From: Alkalihalobacillus sp. FSL W8-0930
GTDB taxonomy: Bacteria; Bacillota; Bacilli; Bacillales; Bacillaceae_D
Direction of reading: 5' to 3'
Length of the DNA stretch: 64,000 nt
Assembly (NCBI GenBank): GCA_037965595.1
Contig: CP150183.1
Span: 3,472,001-3,536,000 of the forward strand
The notes beneath the pieces are model-generated. The model saw only the letters and a list, made by a program, of their open reading frames with translations. It made no database searches and was not told where the DNA came from. The number at the start of each line of letters is the position of its first letter. Position 1 is the first letter of the stretch. Both the position numbers and the translations under genes were made by a program. Of the stretch, positions 60,549-64,000 are shown piece after piece.

Positions 60549-61715
60549 CTACAGTGATCCATGTAAAGGTTCTGTCATTTGTACCTGAGCAGGTAGCAAT
60601 GCCTCCGTTATTTGCTCAGCATTTATAGCTGCCACTTGATATACGTCAAATCCAGCCTCCCTTAAACGTAATTTAGTTGAAGGATCGCTACATATAAATG
60701 TGCAGGTTTTTAGTGAGTCCACATTGATTCCTGATAAATCGATATATTCAAAAAATTCTAGGCATTCTTGATGAGTAAGAAAACAGATTGTATTAATATG
60801 TTCATCTTCAAATAATCTCGTTAATACGAGCTGATCACGGTGTGAGTATGTTTTCTGTTTTAAAAATGGATAAGCATAAACATCTGCTCCCCGTTCTTTT
60901 AATTGAGACCCTTCCTGGCTGTAATCAGTAGCTGTTGGGATCAACATGCCTCTTCCACTTAAAGGTTTTTGTTCAAACCAATTAAGCTTTGCTCTTAACT
61001 TTACGACTTCACCAACAAGAATAATTGCAGGGTTTTGTATGTTTGCGAGCTCCGCTTTTGCCAAAATGGTTGCCAGTGTTCCGCAGACCGTACGTTGTTT
61101 GCTATATGTGCCCCATTGTACAAGTAAAATGGGTGTATCTTTTGACATGCCATGATGAATAAGCTCTTTAGAGATTGTGGGTAAGTGCTTCATACCCATG
61201 TAAAAAATGATCGTATCTACGGCACTTGCAAGTGAGCTCCAGTTCACCGCTGGCTGACCATCCTTCGTACAGGTATGACCTGTGACAGTAGCATATGATC
61301 CTGAAAGCTTTCTATATGTAACTGGGACCCCAGCATACATACTTGCTGCACTCCCTGACGTAATGCCAGGAATGATTTCATACTTAATCTGATGTTGTGC
61401 ACAAAGCTCAGCTTCTTCGCCAACTCTACCAAAAACAGCAGGATCGCCACCTTTAAGCCGCACAACCGTTAAGCCTTTTTTTGCATGGATCAGAAGTTCC
61501 TTTTGAATATCTTCCTGCCTGAGCGTATGTTTACACGGCTGCTTACCACAATAGACAAGCTTTGCCTCGGGACTTGTTTCCGTTAATAAAAATGGGTTCA
61601 CCAGCCGATCAAAAATAACCACATCCGCTTTTTGTAGTAAGCGAAGACCTTTAACCGTAATCAATTCAAGATCACCGGGTCCAGCTCCTACAAAATACAC
61701 TTTGCCTTGTACCAA
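60549..61715 (-). CDS. nasF: Uroporphyrinogen-III C-methyltransferase with partial HemD-like tail
   Basis: 388 aa. Residues 1-245 are a complete SUMT (VGAGPGDLELITVKG, YCGKQPCKHTLRQEDI, RLKGGDPAVFGRVGEE, PVTYRKLSGSYATVTGH, YMGMKHL), making precorrin-2 for siroheme. The last 135 residues resemble part of a uroporphyrinogen-III synthase domain (SQLKERGADVYAYPFL, FLTHQECLEFF) but are shorter than the roughly 230 aa of HemD. TTG start 8 nt after GGGAGGAG. First gene of the nitrite operon, in place of the B. subtilis order nasD-nasE-nasF. Confidence 0.92.
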   Translation of the reverse strand: MVQGKVYFVGAGPGDLELITVKGLRLLQKADVVIFDRLVNPFLLTETSPEAKLVYCGKQPCKHTLRQEDIQKELLIHAKKGLTVVRLKGGDPAVFGRVGEEAELCAQHQIKYEIIPGITSGSAASMYAGVPVTYRKLSGSYATVTGHTCTKDGQPAVNWSSLASAVDTIIFYMGMKHLPTISKELIHHGMSKDTPILLVQWGTYSKQRTVCGTLATILAKAELANIQNPAIILVGEVVKLRAKLNWFEQKPLSGRGMLIPTATDYSQEGSQLKERGADVYAYPFLKQKTYSHRDQLVLTRLFEDEHINTICFLTHQECLEFFEYIDLSGINVDSLKTCTFICSDPSTKLRLREAGFDVYQVAAINAEQITEALLPAQVQMTEPLHGSL

Positions 61716-62030
61716 CTAGTCCACTCCTCCCTATCTATTGTGACATCATAATGGAGATATCTTAATAATTACGGTGGTTGGTCAGCATTTCTAACAAGGT
61801 TTTTTAAACGAAAAGCTGTGAGATCTTTTTACTAAATTGAATTTAGAACTACGATAACCGCAAGGACAGCGGGATTGCTAACTGATTTTTAGAAAGATAT
61901 AGGACCTCGTCTCCCTTTACTCATTCGAAAATCGTTTTTTTGAGAGCACGTTTATCACTCCTATTTATAAGATGGAAATAACGAATAAGGAGAGAAGTGC
62001 TCAGGCCATGATTGTTCCCATTTGATGTTC
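61716..62030. other. Upstream region of the nitrite operon
   Basis: First part of a 553-bp gene-free stretch. Apart from the TnrA-like site (separate entry), a palindromic TTCGAAAATCG word and T-runs, I see no gene, riboswitch or convincing promoter. The second part is periodic array 3. Confidence 0.6.
61817..61833. promoter_or_regulatory. Possible TnrA box
   Basis: TGTGAGATCTTTTTACT matches the TGTNANAWWWTMTNACA consensus known for TnrA in 14 of 17 positions, including four of five conserved bases at its right end. It lies about 100 bp upstream of the nasF start; TnrA activates nitrite assimilation in B. subtilis. Confidence 0.4.
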
Positions 62031-62215
62031 CATCGCTTTGATTCTTAATCCTATTGCATGGATCCTCTCTCCATCGCTTCGATCCATGACCCTATCGCAT
62101 GGATCCTCTCTCCATCACTTCAATCCATGACCCTATCGCATGGATCCTCCCGCCATCGCTTCGATCCCGCACCCTATCGCATGGATCCTCCCGCCATCGC
62201 ATTAATCCCGCTCCC
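62031..62215. repeat. Periodic array 3: 41-bp dimer units (20/21-nt spacing)
   Basis: CATCGC or TATCGC (62052 TATTGC and 62113 CATCAC are variants) recurs at 62031, 62052, 62072, 62093, 62113, 62134, 62154, 62175 and 62195: spacing alternates 21 and 20 nt. GCATGGATCC repeats exactly every 41 bp (62056, 62097, 62138, 62179). The sequence is unrelated to arrays 1 and 2, but the spacing is the same. It ends just before the E3 terminator. Confidence 0.95.
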
Positions 62216-62223
62216 TCCAAAAT

Positions 62224-62262
62224 AAAAAAACAGCAAGCCCTCTCTCCAAGGACTTGCTGTTC
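62224..62262 (-). terminator. Terminator after the E3 gene
   Basis: AACAGCAAG pairs with CTTGCTGTT, with an inner GTCC/GGGC near-pairing, followed on the minus strand by TTTTTTT. Confidence 0.9.
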
Positions 62263-62268
62263 AATCAT

Positions 62269-63651
62269 TTAACTATGCACGCCTTTTCCAAGCCAGGATC
62301 CTGCGGCTTCGTAAAGGGCTTCTGAGATGGTTGGGTGTGCATGGACCATTGAATCCAGTTCTTCTACGGTTCCTTCCAAGTGCATAAAGGCTGTTGGTTC
62401 TGCAATCATTTCTGTTACATGCGGACCAACCATGGTTACACCTAAAATTTCACCATGTTTAACGTCAGCAATTAGCTTTACAAACCCTTCTGCTTCTCCC
62501 ATAGCTAATGCTTTACCGTTTGCAGACAAATCGGTTTTGACCACTTTTACATCGAGACCGCGTTCTTTGGCTTCCGCTTCTGAGATACCAACACTTGCTA
62601 CTTCAGGACTTGTGTACACACAGCGAGGAATGATTTTCCCTTTGATTGAATCTCTTTCTCCTGCTGCATTTCCTGCAGCTACAAGTCCTTCTGCACTGGC
62701 CGCGTGCGCGAGCTGCCAGCCTCCAATGAGATCGCCCACTGCATAGATGTTCGGCTGACTTGTTTGCATCATATCATTCACTTTAACAAATGGGCCATTC
62801 ATCTCAAGAGCCAATTTAGAAATAGCTGATAAGTTTGGCTTTCTTCCGACGCAGATTAAAAGGTCTTCGGTACCGATCACCTCTGTTTTCCCTTTGTCTG
62901 ATTCAACCACTACTTGTTGAATATCACCTGCTTGCTTTAGCTCTGTTACCTTTGTATTCGTTAAGAGACGGACGCCTTTTTTCTTTAGGGTCTTTGCCAG
63001 ATGTTTTGAAGCGTCAGGATCTTCACTCGGTATGATTCGATCACCCATCTCCACAATCGTTACGTCTACACCAAGACTTGTAAAAATGCAGGCAAACTCC
63101 ACGCCGATAATGCCTCCACCAATGATAACGATGGAATCAGGGATTTTCTCTAGATCAAACACCGTATCACTTGTGTAAAACCGAGCAGACTCAATACCTG
63201 CAAGCGGAGGTACAAACGGTGTAGATCCTGTTGCAACAATGATCTTGTCCGCTTTGATTGATGTCTCTTTCTCTTGACCTCTAATTTGAACTGTACCGTC
63301 TGCCTCTACCTCACCAAGTCCAGCAAACACCTCAATGTTACCTTGCTTCATTAAATATTCAATACCTGTGCGTAGCTTCTTGATCACTTGATCTTTTCGA
63401 TTAAGCATCTTTTCTAGCGACAACGTCACCGGACCGGCCTCAATGCCCCAGTCCTTTGCCTTTTCAATTTGTTCAATGATTTCGGCATGACGCAACAAGG
63501 TCTTTGAAGGGATGCAGCCCCTGTTTAAGCATGTTCCTCCGAGGTGCCCATTTTCTACAAGCGCCACTTTTTTTCCAAGCTTCGCTGCACGGATTGCTGC
63601 CACATAGCCACCTGGACCTCCACCTATTACGGCGATATCATATGTCGACAC
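62269..63651 (-). CDS. Dihydrolipoyl dehydrogenase (E3)
   Basis: 460-aa FAD-dependent disulfide reductase that reoxidises lipoyl groups of a 2-oxo-acid or acetoin dehydrogenase complex. FAD site GGGPGGYVAAIRAA; redox-active disulfide GGTCLNRGCIPSK; NAD site IGGGIIGVEFACIF; C-terminal active His in HAHPTISEALYEA. It follows the E2 gene by 13 nt. The sequence and E2-E3 order are compatible with acoC-acoL; branched-chain or pyruvate complexes cannot be excluded. Confidence 0.95.
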   Translation of the reverse strand: MSTYDIAVIGGGPGGYVAAIRAAKLGKKVALVENGHLGGTCLNRGCIPSKTLLRHAEIIEQIEKAKDWGIEAGPVTLSLEKMLNRKDQVIKKLRTGIEYLMKQGNIEVFAGLGEVEADGTVQIRGQEKETSIKADKIIVATGSTPFVPPLAGIESARFYTSDTVFDLEKIPDSIVIIGGGIIGVEFACIFTSLGVDVTIVEMGDRIIPSEDPDASKHLAKTLKKKGVRLLTNTKVTELKQAGDIQQVVVESDKGKTEVIGTEDLLICVGRKPNLSAISKLALEMNGPFVKVNDMMQTSQPNIYAVGDLIGGWQLAHAASAEGLVAAGNAAGERDSIKGKIIPRCVYTSPEVASVGISEAEAKERGLDVKVVKTDLSANGKALAMGEAEGFVKLIADVKHGEILGVTMVGPHVTEMIAEPTAFMHLEGTVEELDSMVHAHPTISEALYEAAGSWLGKGVHS

Positions 63652-63664
63652 AGTTCTCTCTCCT

Positions 63665-64000
63665 TTACGTTAGCAGTTGGTATGGGTTCTCAAGTACTTG
63701 CTTGAGCTCCGTTAAAAAGGCCGCTGCTGGAGCACCATCAATCACACGGTGGTCAAATGAAAGGCTAAGACTCATCATTGGACGTAGCTCGATTTGACCG
63801 TTTATACCTACTGCTTTTTCCTGTATTCTCCCTACTCCAAGAATGGCTGACTCCGGCTGGTTAATGATTGGCGTAAAGACGTCTACTGCATACATTCCAA
63901 GATTACTAATGGTAAATGTACCCCCACGCATGGCATCTGGACTTAGTTTGCCAGCTCTGGCTGCGGTAGCTAGATGTTTCGCTTCCTCTGTTAATGCGCC
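63665..64000 (-). CDS. Dihydrolipoamide acyltransferase (E2), C-terminal part
   Basis: The frame is open to the window edge, so the N-terminal lipoyl and E3-binding domains lie beyond base 64000. The visible 111 residues are the end of the catalytic domain: GGTFTISNLGMYAVDVFTPI and the active-site DHRVIDGAPAAAFL (His and Asp), ending NPYQLLT. It transfers the acyl group from lipoate to CoA. It is upstream of the E3 gene in the same operon; possibly AcoC. Confidence 0.93.
   Translation of the reverse strand, partial: GALTEEAKHLATAARAGKLSPDAMRGGTFTISNLGMYAVDVFTPIINQPESAILGVGRIQEKAVGINGQIELRPMMSLSLSFDHRVIDGAPAAAFLTELKQVLENPYQLLT

Overview
The window looks like a chromosomal stretch of a Bacillaceae-type Firmicute. 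The DNA is moderately AT-rich by eye. Nearly every gene has a strong AGGAGG-type ribosome site, TTG and GTG starts are common, and there are clear orthologues of Bacillus genes (sinR, rocD, ltaS, the nas/nir nitrite genes, MntABCD-type metal uptake). Many transporters are of Na+-coupled or TRAP type, which would fit a marine or alkaliphilic relative, but that is inference. No rRNA, tRNA, CRISPR array or prophage was seen.

Layout. 1-3.3 kb: the end of a manganese-type ABC importer operon. 3.4-6.1 kb: a minus-strand GNAT/HAD/M20 peptidase cluster. 6.2-10.3 kb: a dicarboxylate transporter with its own two-component system, then a chemoreceptor. 12.9-15.3 kb: a two-gene NAD salvage operon with an unusual NMN adenylyltransferase. 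15.6-20.3 kb: sinR with a palindromic operator, rocD, an MFS transporter and a second dicarboxylate transporter. 20.5-22.1 kb: an intact IS231-like IS4-family element inserted in a dispersed repeat. 22.2-33.5 kb: an orphan DhaL protein, an MHYT-GGDEF-EAL protein, an acyltransferase, ltaS, flavin-binding proteins, an atypical SDR, a minimal PAS chemoreceptor and a MazG-like protein. 33.9-40.6 kb: a DsbA-like protein, a PTS-EIIC-like transporter, a small membrane protein, a hydrolase, an orphan copy of the metal-binding lipoprotein behind an MntR-like operator, and a metallophosphoesterase. 40.7-45.9 kb: a TRAP transporter/dehydrogenase operon with an AraC regulator. 46-51.2 kb: an ECF transporter plus PHP hydrolase operon with a divergent RpiR regulator, substrate unknown. 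51.5-57.4 kb: a P450/SDR pair with a TetR regulator, a MocR regulator with an aspartate racemase, a DnaA-box cluster and a YdhK-like lipoprotein. 57.7-61.7 kb: the nitrite assimilation operon. 62.3-64 kb: E3 and partial E2 of a 2-oxo-acid or acetoin dehydrogenase complex.

Two repeat systems run across the window. The first is a MITE-like repeat of about 260-280 bp in eight copies. Each ends in a hairpin of the type ATGGCGAATGATTC/GAATCATTCGCCAT whose stem varies with compensating changes. Six of the eight copies sit exactly between convergent genes. The second is a set of three intergenic arrays (33.6, 42.5-42.85 and 62.0-62.2 kb) with different sequences but the same strict 20/21-nt (41-bp dimer) period. 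These arrays and the ECF/PHP/RpiR locus are the best candidates for something undescribed.
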